Shown one piece after another: positions 27,477 to 36,293 of a stretch of 64,000 nt of DNA; the stretch's first letter is position 1; each line of letters opens with the position of its first letter. The DNA is taken from assembly GCF_007676705.1 (NCBI RefSeq), contig NZ_VEBF01000003.1, positions 62,001-126,000 on the forward strand, read 5' to 3'. The notes beneath the pieces were generated by a model, which made no database searches, was not told the DNA's origin, and was given only the letters and a program-made list of their open reading frames with translations. The stretch comes from Paenibacillus xylanexedens (GTDB lineage: Bacteria; Bacillota; Bacilli; Paenibacillales; Paenibacillaceae). Position numbers and translations under genes: made by a program.

Positions 27477-28706
27477 TTAGTTTTTGATCAATACAGACAT
27501 GTAAGCCATACTTGTAAAACCGTTCTCTTTTAAGAGATTAAAGATCCCACTTAAAAACAAACTATTATGTTCAACTACTTTAGAAAAAACCTGAATTGTA
27601 GCAATTATCGACTCTTGACTAAGACCTTCTTCCGCACCAGCAAGTCCGATAAGATGCAATTTAATAATCGCATAGTGGATGACAAGCAAGACGTAATTGT
27701 CGAAGATTTCATCAAAACCAGAAAGAGGGAAAAGATTTTGGTAAACATGGTTGACCAGATAATTTTCCAAAATATATTCGTGTTCTGACATGAAAGGATG
27801 ATAGTAAGAGTGGAAAGCACGATCATATGCAGCAGCTTTTTCGTCCAAAAGCGAATTTTCAGATGCATCCAATCCTTTTATCACCTTATCATACAGTTCC
27901 ACGTATCTCTTACTTCCTATACCGTAAACAAATCTTTGCTGAGCAATCTTTTTAATCAATTCCATTTGTACTACCTGTTGCACGGGGATTGCATCAAAAG
28001 AATTTTTCAAACTCGAATCATTAAACATAATTTTATAGCTAGAAATCAAATGAGGCACTTCTTTATAGCGACTTGCTTTCATATATTCATCAAGTTTTTT
28101 ATAAAACATTCCCAAGAAAATCAAACGATTCTGAAGCTCATAATTTCGATCCTGCAAAATCTGTATGGTGAAAATTCTTAAATCCCAGAAATATTCAGCA
28201 ATTGGATTCGCCTTTTCATTTTGGGTATGCAACACTCTATGACGGCTAGATTCTGCCTCTCCACTTTGAATAATTTGATCAAATTCAATTCCATCAGGAT
28301 TGAGCAAAGCTAATCTGGCAATTTCAGGACAAGACACTGTTCCTGATTTTTCAAGCCCTTCATCCACTCTATTAATATTCCGTGGATATGTGCTGCAAAC
28401 TTTAGAAAGATACGATTCTCCTAATTCTAATTGAATCGAGCATAATTTTTTTTCATTTAAAAATGAACAGCTATGATTATCATCCATTTTGAGCTTAGCA
28501 TATCTAAATTTATTTGGATTTGATCGATTTCTGGAAACAAATTCTTTGAACATAGGAGTTAACTTCGGGTGTTTAACTTTACGATATTTTTGATAGGTTT
28601 TTTCATCAATGTCTACGCGCCAGCCGGAACAGCAGCTATCTTCACATGCAGAACCGATACAAGAAAATTTTTGCATATATTGTGCTGAAAGAATAGTTTG
28701 AGTCAT
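27477..28706 (-). CDS. fliB: FliB-type flagellin lysine N-methylase
   Basis: A 409-residue cysteine-rich protein. The N-terminal cluster FSCIGSACEDSCCSGW (Cys 16, 21, 25, 26) and later cysteines in HSCSFLNEKKLCSI and KVCSTYPR match the FliB/YkgJ-like CxxCxxCC-type family. Salmonella FliB methylates flagellin lysines and is reported to use an iron-sulfur cluster with SAM. The gene lies immediately downstream of hag but after hag's terminator, with its own site AAAGGAAG. It is clearly AT-rich compared with hag, so recent acquisition is plausible. It is absent at this position in B. subtilis. Function is inferred from family and context. Confidence 0.85.
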   Translation of the reverse strand: MTQTILSAQYMQKFSCIGSACEDSCCSGWRVDIDEKTYQKYRKVKHPKLTPMFKEFVSRNRSNPNKFRYAKLKMDDNHSCSFLNEKKLCSIQLELGESYLSKVCSTYPRNINRVDEGLEKSGTVSCPEIARLALLNPDGIEFDQIIQSGEAESSRHRVLHTQNEKANPIAEYFWDLRIFTIQILQDRNYELQNRLIFLGMFYKKLDEYMKASRYKEVPHLISSYKIMFNDSSLKNSFDAIPVQQVVQMELIKKIAQQRFVYGIGSKRYVELYDKVIKGLDASENSLLDEKAAAYDRAFHSYYHPFMSEHEYILENYLVNHVYQNLFPLSGFDEIFDNYVLLVIHYAIIKLHLIGLAGAEEGLSQESIIATIQVFSKVVEHNSLFLSGIFNLLKENGFTSMAYMSVLIKN

Positions 28707-28794
28707 GTAAAAATTTCTTCCTTTCTTTTGAAGCGTCGTTACTATAACTATCGGAAAAACAAACCTAGCTCATAACCTTTTTTAAAAAATAAAA

Positions 28795-28833
28795 ACAAAA
28801 AAGAACCAGAGCTAGATGCTCTGGTTCTTCTAA
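28795..28833 (-). terminator. Terminator after hag
   Basis: AAGAACCAGAGC pairs perfectly with GCTCTGGTTCTT around a 5-nt loop. On the minus strand it is followed by TTTTTTG. It separates hag from fliB, so hag is mostly monocistronic. Confidence 0.9.
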
Positions 28834-28847
28834 ACAATCTTTTAAAA

Positions 28848-29681
28848 TTAACGAAGCAATTGCAGAACGCCTTGCGGCTGTTGGTTTGCTTGTGCCAACA
28901 TCGCTTGCGAAGCTTGCGCCAAGATGTTATTTTTGGTTTGTGCCATCATTTCTTTCGCCATATCAACGTCACGAACACGAGATTCAGCAGCAGAGAGGTT
29001 TTCCGACGAAGTATTCAAGTTGTTGATTGTGTGCTCCAGACGATTTTGAACGGCACCCAGGTAGCTTCGGCCCGAAGATACGGAAGCGATCTGAGTATCA
29101 AGTGTAGTAATCGCAGTATCCGCTCCACCTTGTGTGCTGATGTTTGCAGCTGCGATTGCTGTTTCAATATCATCCAGTTTTACTCCAGCTTTACCCAAAT
29201 CCAGTTCAATCGATTGAGTAGCATTCGCACCCACTTGGAGCTTCAATACGCCAGCAGTTCCTGCGCTTCCATTCAACAGCTTCATTGTGTTGAATTCTGT
29301 CGTATCTTTGATACGTCCGACTTCTTCTGTAAGCTGATCAAATTCATCTTTCAAAGCAGTTCTATCTGCTGTCACGTTTGTATCCGAAGCAGATTGAACT
29401 GCCAGTTCTCTTTGGCGTTGCAGGATCGAATGCACTTCGTTCAGTGCGCCTTCAGTTGTTTGGATCAGCGAGATGCCATCTTGTGAGTTCTTGGCAGCCA
29501 TGTCCAAACCACGAATTTGTCCACGCATTTTTTCGGAAATTGCCAAGCCAGCAGCGTCATCGCCTGCACGGTTGATACGCAGACCCGAAGACAGCTTCTC
29601 GATCGACTTGTTAGTGTTGGTTGTGTTTACAGACAGCTGACGGTGTGTGTTCATTGCTGCAATATTGTGGTTGATAATCAT
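28848..29681 (-). CDS. hag: Flagellin
   Basis: The filament subunit, 277 residues. The N-terminal D0/D1 (MIINHNIAAMNTHRQLSVNT, KSIEKLSSGLRINRAGDDAAGL) and C-terminal D1/D0 (SRVRDVDMAKEMMAQTKNNI, QPQGVLQLLR) are intact. The middle is short, so there is little of the surface D2/D3 domains. It is expressed from a sigma-D promoter and its leader carries CsrA-type sites. Few lysines lie in the exposed middle (KLQVG, KAGVKLDD), which are candidates for methylation by the neighbouring FliB. No Sec signal; export is by the flagellar type III system with FliS. Confidence 0.97.
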   Translation of the reverse strand: MIINHNIAAMNTHRQLSVNTTNTNKSIEKLSSGLRINRAGDDAAGLAISEKMRGQIRGLDMAAKNSQDGISLIQTTEGALNEVHSILQRQRELAVQSASDTNVTADRTALKDEFDQLTEEVGRIKDTTEFNTMKLLNGSAGTAGVLKLQVGANATQSIELDLGKAGVKLDDIETAIAAANISTQGGADTAITTLDTQIASVSSGRSYLGAVQNRLEHTINNLNTSSENLSAAESRVRDVDMAKEMMAQTKNNILAQASQAMLAQANQQPQGVLQLLR

Positions 29682-29691
29682 TATGGTATTT

Positions 29692-29727
29692 CCTCCCTGA
29701 AATTAAGTTAGTTCCACATCCTTGTGG
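29692..29727 (-). promoter_or_regulatory. CsrA-type binding sites in the hag leader
   Basis: On the minus strand CCACAAGGATGTGG (29714-29727) folds as a 5-bp stem with AGGA in the loop, matching the known CsrA preference for ACARGGAUGU hairpins. A second GGA-rich site, CAGGGAGGAAAT, overlaps the Shine-Dalgarno sequence at 29692-29696. Two sites of this kind in the hag leader are how B. subtilis CsrA blocks hag translation; csrA and fliW are directly upstream here. Confidence 0.8.
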
Positions 29728-29780
29728 TAAACGCCGCGACATTAAGGTCGGCCGCCCTGCCGAAGCAGCGTCTATATAAT

Positions 29781-29808
29781 ATATCGGCGGAAGGTGAGCA
29801 ACTGTTTA
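29781..29808 (-). promoter_or_regulatory. Sigma-D promoter of hag
   Basis: Minus strand TAAA (29805-29808), 16 nt, then GCCGATAT (29781-29788), a near-exact match to the sigma-D consensus TAAA-N15/16-GCCGATAT. The leader to the hag ATG is about 90 nt. Confidence 0.9.
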
Positions 29809-29826
29809 TAGCTAATTGGAATATTT

Positions 29827-30072
29827 TTAATCTTTTTTGAGTTCTGTATTTCGTAGACGTTCCATAAAGGCTTCAATATTGGCTGCAAGCGGGGTTGCAG
29901 ACTCCCGATTCGTCTCTTGAATGGATGCATATATTTCCTGCCTGAATATATCAATATGCTTGGGAGCGGAGATTCCAATTCGCACTGTATCTCCCTCTAC
30001 AGCGAGCACAGTCACTTCAATCTGATCCTGAATGATAATAGACTCGCCTTTTTTACGTGATAATACCAGCAT
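29827..30072 (-). CDS. csrA: Carbon storage regulator CsrA
   Basis: An 81-residue dimeric RNA-binding protein that blocks translation of target mRNAs with GGA-containing hairpins. MLVLSRKKGESIIIQDQIEVTVL is the conserved strand 1 region, and RQEIY follows near the usual RNA-contacting strand 5. The tail after residue 60 is a short helix. The ATG abuts the stop codon of fliW (TAAATG), so the two are translationally coupled. FliW binds and inhibits CsrA when flagellin is being exported, and the hag leader next door carries matching sites. Confidence 0.96.
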   Translation of the reverse strand: MLVLSRKKGESIIIQDQIEVTVLAVEGDTVRIGISAPKHIDIFRQEIYASIQETNRESATPLAANIEAFMERLRNTELKKD

Positions 30073-30522
30073 TTACACTCCACCCTTCACTGACTTGGCA
30101 TCGTCTTCTGCCCAGATCAGATGGCGTGTATCGTAAGAAGACTGATGGAGCACGACTTGTTTCCCTACATGCTGCTCGGGGTTAAGAACTACGGGTGCAA
30201 GCAGGTTCATTGTTGATTTGTTCGCCTGCGAATGGATGGTCACCATAGAATACACGGATACTTGCTCTATAATCTCCAGTTCTTCCTTATCTACCTCTCC
30301 CAATTCAAAGCAGTAATCTGGTACGAAAGTAAATGGATTTACCAAAAGGAATGCCAGTCCCGGCTCCCTTGTGGATTGTAAATAACTGAACGGCGTATCT
30401 TCCCAAGGAACCAATGCAAATTCAGTCTCTTCATCGAACCCAGGTAACCCCTTCGGGAATTGATATACATCTTCGCCCTTGACCTCTACTTCTCCCCACA
30501 TGCTTGTCTGAATCTTAATCAT
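30073..30522 (-). CDS. fliW: Flagellar assembly factor FliW
   Basis: A 149-residue beta-barrel protein with PKGLPGFDEETEFALVPWED and PFSYLQSTREPGLAFLLVNP, the family hallmarks. It binds either flagellin or CsrA; free FliW relieves CsrA repression of hag. The ATG at 30522 follows AAGGAGG by 6 nt, so the upstream in-frame codons are not used. It is followed at once by csrA. Confidence 0.95.
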   Translation of the reverse strand: MIKIQTSMWGEVEVKGEDVYQFPKGLPGFDEETEFALVPWEDTPFSYLQSTREPGLAFLLVNPFTFVPDYCFELGEVDKEELEIIEQVSVYSMVTIHSQANKSTMNLLAPVVLNPEQHVGKQVVLHQSSYDTRHLIWAEDDAKSVKGGV

Positions 30523-30606
30523 AAACGCCTCCTTGGCGATAGTTTTTTTGATGCAAAAAAAGCTATAGCAGGCATACGAATGACCGTCTATAGCTTTCAT
30601 TATAGC

Positions 30607-31176
30607 TTATAACTCCAGATCTATAGCAGGTGGAGTGAATTGTACAGAAGCATACTGCTTAACATAAATGTCTAACTTGCCACGCTGATACTCAATCTCA
30701 GGTTTATTTACGATGACGTTCATCTCAGAGACAGCCGCTTCGAAACGAACACTTGGTGCACGCGTCTCAATGCGTATATCCACGTTATCCATAGAGGCGG
30801 GCGTTCTTGTTTCGGGGAAGGGCTTGGACTTCCAATTGGTCCCTATAATATTCGCAATCGTATTGCCTGGCTTGTGTATAGCCGCCAGCTCATTCCCTTG
30901 CTGAACACGCTCAGCCATATTTTCCAGAAATAATTTCTCGATCCCTGAGTATATGCGAGCATTCATATCAATCATGTTGCCGCCAGTATAGGCAGAGATT
31001 GCTCTGCTCTGATCAACCTCGAAGCGGATCGGATGACTCTCCACGGTCAGTTTCGACGGACGCGTCTTCATCTGAACATCTGCCTTCGGTTGACGAATAG
31101 ATTGCTGACCCAGATCAGCATCAATATGCAAAATTGAAGGAGTAGTGTGAATTTGTAGGGTGGGAATGGTTTTCAA
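30607..31176 (-). CDS. DUF6470 family protein (YviE-like)
   Basis: A 189-residue protein starting with TTG at 31176 behind AAGGGTGATC. It shows the pattern PTLQIHTTPSILHIDAD, several short beta-strands, and a middle helical part (ARIYSGIEKLFLENMAERVQ). It matches the position of yviE between flgL and fliW in B. subtilis. Its role is unknown; the conserved linkage suggests a flagellum-related function. Confidence 0.8.
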   Translation of the reverse strand: MKTIPTLQIHTTPSILHIDADLGQQSIRQPKADVQMKTRPSKLTVESHPIRFEVDQSRAISAYTGGNMIDMNARIYSGIEKLFLENMAERVQQGNELAAIHKPGNTIANIIGTNWKSKPFPETRTPASMDNVDIRIETRAPSVRFEAAVSEMNVIVNKPEIEYQRGKLDIYVKQYASVQFTPPAIDLEL

Positions 31177-31193
31177 AAGATCACCCTTCCTAT

Positions 31194-32114
31194 TTATCTA
31201 AGGAAATCAACCAAGGACTGAGAAATGATTTTGGCACCAGTAGACAACGAAGCATTATAGATATTTTCCTGAATTTTTGATTGAATAGCTAATTCAGCAA
31301 AATCCGCATCCTCTACTTTGGATTGCAAATCTGTCAAGTTAACCTCTAGATCACTTAATCTTCCTTGCATAAGATCAACCCTGTTGGTTTTAGCCCCAAC
31401 CTCTGCACGAATAGCTAGCATTTTGTCTGTGCGACTGTCAATTGTATCAAGCTGATTAGACAGTTCTTCCAAATTCCCATCTGTAAGTGCTTGACTGATT
31501 GTATTGAATATTACAAATAGATTGTCTGTGTCGGTTGAATTCCCAAAAAACTCATTACCAGTTACGTTAATCGGCATTTGTATGCTCTCACCAACAATGA
31601 AATTAATCTTGCCAGGGTCGGTTATCACTGCTGCTGCATTGGTTGTATCAAATGAACCATCACCGCTTGTAGGAAAGTCATAAGGTTTTTGATCATAAGT
31701 TTCGCCATTGAAAATGTATTTCCCGTTCAGTTTACTGTTTGCAATATCAACGAGTTGTGCCTTAAGTTGCATTACCTCTTCATTAATACTATCCAGTGCA
31801 GCTTGTGGGTTGGTTCCAGTCCCTGCCTGCACCGTTAGTTCCCTTAAACGTTCAACTACACTGCCCGCCTGATCCATTACCGTATCATTAAAATCCAACC
31901 ATGAAATCGTGCTATCCACATTTTTTTGATACTGTTCGTTGGAAGACAGCTCGGCACGATAACGAAGGGAGTATGTAATCCCTACAGGGTCGTCAGACGG
32001 TTTATTGATTTTACGGCCTGTGGCCAATTGAGTTTGCGTATTGTTCATCTGCTGCGCATTCCGGTTCAGGTTAAGAATCAACTGTGAGCTAAGCATATTA
32101 TTTGTTATTCTCAT
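31194..32114 (-). CDS. flgL: Hook-filament junction protein FlgL (HAP3)
   Basis: A 306-residue flagellin-like protein. The N-terminus MRITNNMLSSQLILNLNRN and the GRKINKPSDDPVGI turn are typical D0/D1 segments. The C-terminus (EDADFAELAIQSKIQENIYNASLSTGAKIISQSLVDFL) is the matching half. It joins FlgK to the filament. It begins 23 nt after flgK. Confidence 0.93.
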   Translation of the reverse strand: MRITNNMLSSQLILNLNRNAQQMNNTQTQLATGRKINKPSDDPVGITYSLRYRAELSSNEQYQKNVDSTISWLDFNDTVMDQAGSVVERLRELTVQAGTGTNPQAALDSINEEVMQLKAQLVDIANSKLNGKYIFNGETYDQKPYDFPTSGDGSFDTTNAAAVITDPGKINFIVGESIQMPINVTGNEFFGNSTDTDNLFVIFNTISQALTDGNLEELSNQLDTIDSRTDKMLAIRAEVGAKTNRVDLMQGRLSDLEVNLTDLQSKVEDADFAELAIQSKIQENIYNASLSTGAKIISQSLVDFLR

Positions 32115-32137
32115 TGTCTTCTAGTCACTCCCTTCTA

Positions 32138-33694
32138 TTATCTGCCTACCGTACCGGTAGAGTTAATCAATTTATCAAGCAATTGGTCATATGTGGTCAT
32201 AAAACGTGCTGATGCACTATATGCATGCTGGAATTTGATCATGTTAGCCATCTCTTCATCCAGGGAAACACCACTAACCGATTGACGGCGAGTATCTACT
32301 TGTTCTACAAGGAACTCCGAATTCGATGTCTGACGTGCCGCCTCCTGAGATTGGACCCCGAGTTGTCCCACAATGGCACTGAACTGAGCACCAACCGTTG
32401 CATTACGTAAACCATCAGCAGACTTCATGGGCGTATCTTTCAGATTGGCAAGTAGATTCGCCAGTGTATTATTCCCCTTGATTACAGTCTCTGTGCCTGA
32501 GGCATCAGTAGTTGTTCTTAAAGATGTCGCAATCTTATTCGGATCAGACAGAATCGCTGCATTCAAAGAAATATTGCCAGCAGTGATCGCGGTTCCACCA
32601 TCAGATGATGTGAAAAATGGCAATCCGGGAGAAGTCGTTCCATCCATGCTGTATCCCAATTGATGCAAACCGTTTAAGCCTTTAACCGTAACAGTCAAAT
32701 CAGCGGTCAGTGTACGTGCAGCTCCAGTATATGTCACTCCATCCAGAACAGTATTATCTGGCAGGACGGAGCCTGCTGGCAGCGTAATCTGCATATCTCC
32801 GTTGGCAAGCGTATTAGCTAAGTCATCCATTTGTTTCTGATAATCCGTCACCAACGTGTCTCTGGACTTGATCATGCCATGGACCTCGCCGTTGGTGAGC
32901 GTGCCTGCTGTATACGCAGCATTCAGAAAAGCAGGATCTACCGCTACTTGTACTGCCCCGCCTGTGACGAGTGCCTGTCCATTCATCTGAACTTGGTATC
33001 CTTGCGGAGAATCTGTAACTGTAACGTTCATGATCTTAGACAACTTGTCTGTCATTAGATCACGTTGGTCACGTAAATCGTTGGCATTATCGCCAAGAGA
33101 CTCTACTTTCACAATAGCACTATTAAGGTTTGCAATGTTGCCCAGATAGCCCTGAATTTCATTACCTTTCACTGCAATGTTACTGTCCAGATCCTGACTG
33201 AGCGCATCCAGTTGGCGGCTAATCTGGTTCATCGCATCTGTTAGCGCCAGAGTCGTTTCTTTCACGATCCGACGTGCTGTAACGTCCTCTGGGTTTTTAC
33301 TTAGATCTGACCATGATTTGTAGAAGTTATCCATAACAGTGCGAAAACCAGTATTGGATGGTTCGTTTACAATAGCTTCAAGTTTCTCAAGTGTATCTCG
33401 TTGAATGGACCAACTTCCGAAGTTGGTATTTTCATTGCGATACTGGTCATCCAGGAATTTTTCACGCACACGGGTAATGGAGTCGAACTCTACCCCTGTA
33501 CCGAGCTGTCCTGGTGTTGTGCTATGCAGAAATGCGAACGGCTCCATTGGAATGGATGCCTGCATGTTTACTTTTTGTCGTGAATAGCCTTCCGTGTTGG
33601 CATTGGCTACGTTATGGCCTGTTGTGCTAAGAGCTGTCGTCTGTGTGAACAAACTGCGTTTAGCCGTTTCGATTGAATGAAATGTAGATGTCAC
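32138..33694 (-). CDS. flgK: Hook-filament junction protein FlgK (HAP1)
   Basis: A 518-residue exported junction protein. The N-terminus has STFHSIETAKRSLFTQTTAL and GHNVANANTEGYSRQKV, the rod/hook/HAP family motif. The C-terminus has GVSLDEEMANMIKFQHAYSASARF, the matching motif. The start is GTG at 33694 behind GGGGGAAACC. It lies 19 nt after flgN, its export chaperone. Confidence 0.94.
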   Translation of the reverse strand: MTSTFHSIETAKRSLFTQTTALSTTGHNVANANTEGYSRQKVNMQASIPMEPFAFLHSTTPGQLGTGVEFDSITRVREKFLDDQYRNENTNFGSWSIQRDTLEKLEAIVNEPSNTGFRTVMDNFYKSWSDLSKNPEDVTARRIVKETTLALTDAMNQISRQLDALSQDLDSNIAVKGNEIQGYLGNIANLNSAIVKVESLGDNANDLRDQRDLMTDKLSKIMNVTVTDSPQGYQVQMNGQALVTGGAVQVAVDPAFLNAAYTAGTLTNGEVHGMIKSRDTLVTDYQKQMDDLANTLANGDMQITLPAGSVLPDNTVLDGVTYTGAARTLTADLTVTVKGLNGLHQLGYSMDGTTSPGLPFFTSSDGGTAITAGNISLNAAILSDPNKIATSLRTTTDASGTETVIKGNNTLANLLANLKDTPMKSADGLRNATVGAQFSAIVGQLGVQSQEAARQTSNSEFLVEQVDTRRQSVSGVSLDEEMANMIKFQHAYSASARFMTTYDQLLDKLINSTGTVGR

Positions 33695-33713
33695 CTGGTT
33701 TCCCCCTAATTAA

Positions 33714-34217
33714 TCAGGCACGCGTGTCAAACAGACCGATTCGCCCTGGATTACCGTTCTTATCAGCAGGATGCTGATACGTGGCATCCTGTTCTGGTCG
33801 AGAAGCAAAGATGTCCATGGATAGGTCAATAAACATCAATGATTGCTCGATCAGCTTTTGATTCAGTTGATTGATTTCCTTTAACTCCTGCAGTGTTCCC
33901 GCCAGCTTCTTCTGGACTTCAAGCAATCGCTGTTTGTCAGCCGGATCAAAAATCAGCTTCGAGATCTCGGTGATATTCAGGTTCAGCATGGACTTGATGC
34001 CTCGCTCCTGTAGGAGTTCGTGAACTGCGCTCTGCCGCTCGATCTCCAATGGCTCCTGTTGTTTCATGAATCGAGATTCTTTGTTGAGGAGGGCAATGAG
34101 CTCATCCACATCGTTTTTGACAATGACCTGTCTCTTGACCTCGCTGAGTGCCAGCATATCGCGGTGACTTTGTTCCATTTGCTGCAAAACTGCAATCAAT
34201 CTGTCCAGTGCTGCCAT
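33714..34217 (-). CDS. flgN: FlgN family flagellar chaperone
   Basis: A 167-residue, mostly helical protein (LIAVLQQMEQSHRDMLALSE, VIVKNDVDELIALLNKESRFM), the FlgN pattern. FlgN escorts FlgK and FlgL to the export gate. It begins 11 nt after flgM and is followed by flgK, the standard order. The C-terminal 25 residues are polar and variable. Confidence 0.88.
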   Translation of the reverse strand: MAALDRLIAVLQQMEQSHRDMLALSEVKRQVIVKNDVDELIALLNKESRFMKQQEPLEIERQSAVHELLQERGIKSMLNLNITEISKLIFDPADKQRLLEVQKKLAGTLQELKEINQLNQKLIEQSLMFIDLSMDIFASRPEQDATYQHPADKNGNPGRIGLFDTRA

Positions 34218-34228
34218 TACGTGATCAC

Positions 34229-34513
34229 CTATTCCTTATCAAAAGACTTAAAATACGGCAGCAGCTTGTCAGCAAGCTTGCTACTATCTACCTGATACGT
34301 TCCCGAACTAACCTGTTCTTTCAGTTCCTGTATCCGTTGTATGCGTCCTGCATCCTGTGTACGACTTTGTTCCTCAAGCATCTTCATCGCCTCCGGAGAA
34401 ATGGATACTTCGTCCTTACGGCGGCTCTTCTTGGCATCAGCCTGCTGATTGGATTCAACGTTCCTTTGATATGAATTGATGGCGCCAATTCTACTCGGTT
34501 CATTGATTTTCAT
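34229..34513 (-). CDS. flgM: Anti-sigma-D factor FlgM
   Basis: A 94-residue protein, disordered at the N-terminus, with a C-terminal helical region IQRIQELKEQVSSGTYQVDSS KL that binds sigma-D. The segment SSGTYQVDS is the family signature. It holds sigma-D inactive until the hook is complete. It starts its own transcript after the yvyF terminator. Confidence 0.92.
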   Translation of the reverse strand: MKINEPSRIGAINSYQRNVESNQQADAKKSRRKDEVSISPEAMKMLEEQSRTQDAGRIQRIQELKEQVSSGTYQVDSSKLADKLLPYFKSFDKE

Positions 34514-34547
34514 TTAAACTGCACTTCCTTCCACATTAGGGTTTTAC

Positions 34548-34586
34548 GACGATATACGTTTTTCTTACTTTATCTTTATGTTATCA
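34548..34586 (-). promoter_or_regulatory. Candidate sigma-D promoter for flgM
   Basis: Minus strand TAAA, about 15 nt, then ACGTATAT, which matches GCCGATAT at 5 of 8 positions. A promoter in this 35-90 nt upstream region is expected because yvyF has a terminator just before it, but the match is weak. Confidence 0.35.
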
Positions 34587-34601
34587 AAATGATTAGGATA
34601 A

Positions 34602-34637
34602 TAAAAAAAACCGATAATCTTTAATAAGTTTATCGGT
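34602..34637 (-). terminator. Terminator after yvyF
   Basis: Minus strand CCGATAA pairs with TTATCGG around a 12-nt loop, followed by eight Ts. Confidence 0.8.
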
Positions 34638-34689
34638 ACGTTTCAAAACATTTGTTATAGCAAAACATGTATTTGAGCCCTCGCTCCTA

Positions 34690-35094
34690 TTAATCGCGTA
34701 GTTTGTCGACAGCATTGTAGGTTCGTCCGCCTACATTGTTGTTATCCTTCTGACCTACTTCACGAGCTGCTCCTGCCAAGTCTTTCGTCAAACGATGACG
34801 GCAAGAATCACACATATGACCTTCACGAATCAATGTACCGCATACTTCACAAGGATACATCATATTCGGGGCATTCTCGATGGAAATTCGTCCCTCACGA
34901 ATGAACTTGGTAATGTTTTTAATTGAAACTTCTGTTGCATCGGATAGTTCCTGTATGTTGGTGCCCTTGTTTTCGCGCAAATAATCTACACAGATCTGAT
35001 ATTCCAGCTCTATTTCCTTAATACAGTTTGAACATACATCTCTAAAATTTAACGCATATAATTTACCACAGCGAGGACAATTACCTAGATTCAT
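34690..35094 (-). CDS. YvyF-family flagellar operon protein with two zinc ribbons
   Basis: A 134-residue protein of the family named for B. subtilis YvyF. The N-terminal ribbon is CPRCGKLYALNFRDVCSNC; a central HTH-like part follows (NIQELSDATEVSIKNITKFI), and a second ribbon is CEVCGTLIREGHMCDSC. It lies between comFC and flgM as in B. subtilis. It may regulate flgM or related genes; the function is not established. Confidence 0.85.
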   Translation of the reverse strand: MNLGNCPRCGKLYALNFRDVCSNCIKEIELEYQICVDYLRENKGTNIQELSDATEVSIKNITKFIREGRISIENAPNMMYPCEVCGTLIREGHMCDSCRHRLTKDLAGAAREVGQKDNNNVGGRTYNAVDKLRD

Positions 35095-35335
35095 CGCTAA
35101 AACGCCCCTCTCAAACTTCCATTTCCGAATAGATAATAACTATACATTACCTTATTTTCTCTGATGAAGCCATAGTCTATTTGCAAAACAAAAGAGGGAA
35201 CAGGATGCATATATACGCAAGCCCACTCATGGCTACTTTAGTTTAAAATATCACTTCTATCTCCTCCCGTTGAACATATTATTCGTGTATCAAGAAGTAA
35301 GCATTCCACAAATAGACAACAAGTCCATTTGTTAA

Positions 35336-36232
35336 TTAGGATCTTGCCAGTGTCAGCGTGTAAATCTCGACCGGAATCTCCATTGAGAAGCATCTATTTA
35401 GGATAACTCGTCCACAAGCGTCCAAGGTGCTACCTGTTGTATATATATCATCAATCAGCAGTAACTGTATGGGTTTGGCATGTGACATGCCCATCTGTGT
35501 TGGCAGATAAGATTCCCTGTACAGTTCTTCAATTAACTGCATGCCATCCGGGTTGATGGAAAAAGCATTCTTCATCGTTTCGATACGCTCACCGCGTGAT
35601 TTAAAGCTTTGTTTGGTGGTGTTGATCTGGCGCTGCAACAGATCAACGATGGGTAGGCGGCAGGCGGTGGCAAGTCCTGCGGCCAGCCGCTCCGCCTGAT
35701 TGAAGCCGCGCTCGGCCAGGCGCTCGCTGCTCACGGGAACATAGGTGACCGCGTCAGGCTGCCATTGCGGCTTCTTTTGTTGAGCAGGTGTGGCGGAATG
35801 AGCCACGGGGGCTGGGGGTTCTTTTGCCGAAGCAGAATTCTGTTCCTCGCTCATCGCTTGAAAAGCTTGAATCAACAGTGCGGTTAAGAGCGGCGCGTAG
35901 CGTTCATGGCCTCTGAATTTGTACATGCTTATCCATTCTTTCATAAGAGGGTTGTATTGTACGGCGCTGCGGTTGGAGATAAAAGAACGGTTTTGCATGT
36001 GTGGACGAGCACAGTCCGGGCAACCGACACCCCGACCACAACGCAGGCAGCGGATGGAACGAATCCATGGAATCTGCTTCACACAACGTAGACATATATC
36101 TGGATAGAGTGGAGAAAGGATCGCCCGAGTGCCACATGTCAGACAAGTCGCACCCGGTGGGGCGAGCAGTTGGTGAAGGCGCTGAGTCAAGTACTGCGCG
36201 TGATCGGTGATGTCACTGAGCCAGTTGAACAT
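35336..36232 (-). CDS. comFC: ComFC competence phosphoribosyltransferase-like protein
   Basis: A 298-residue protein needed for DNA uptake in competent relatives. An N-terminal four-cysteine ribbon (CLTCGTRAILSPLYPDICLRC) and a second pair (CLRCGRGVGCPDC) precede a PRTase fold with the PRPP loop LLLIDDIYTTGSTLDACG. A Ser/Ala/Pro-rich insertion of about 35 residues splits the middle. It lies 61 nt after comFA with no comFB in between. About 240 nt upstream of yvyF hold nothing I can support. Confidence 0.9.
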   Translation of the reverse strand: MFNWLSDITDHAQYLTQRLHQLLAPPGATCLTCGTRAILSPLYPDICLRCVKQIPWIRSIRCLRCGRGVGCPDCARPHMQNRSFISNRSAVQYNPLMKEWISMYKFRGHERYAPLLTALLIQAFQAMSEEQNSASAKEPPAPVAHSATPAQQKKPQWQPDAVTYVPVSSERLAERGFNQAERLAAGLATACRLPIVDLLQRQINTTKQSFKSRGERIETMKNAFSINPDGMQLIEELYRESYLPTQMGMSHAKPIQLLLIDDIYTTGSTLDACGRVILNRCFSMEIPVEIYTLTLARS

Positions 36233-36293
36233 TAGGATGCAAACCTCCAGTCTGGTGAATGTAAAATATGGATATAAACTTGGTAGATGACGA

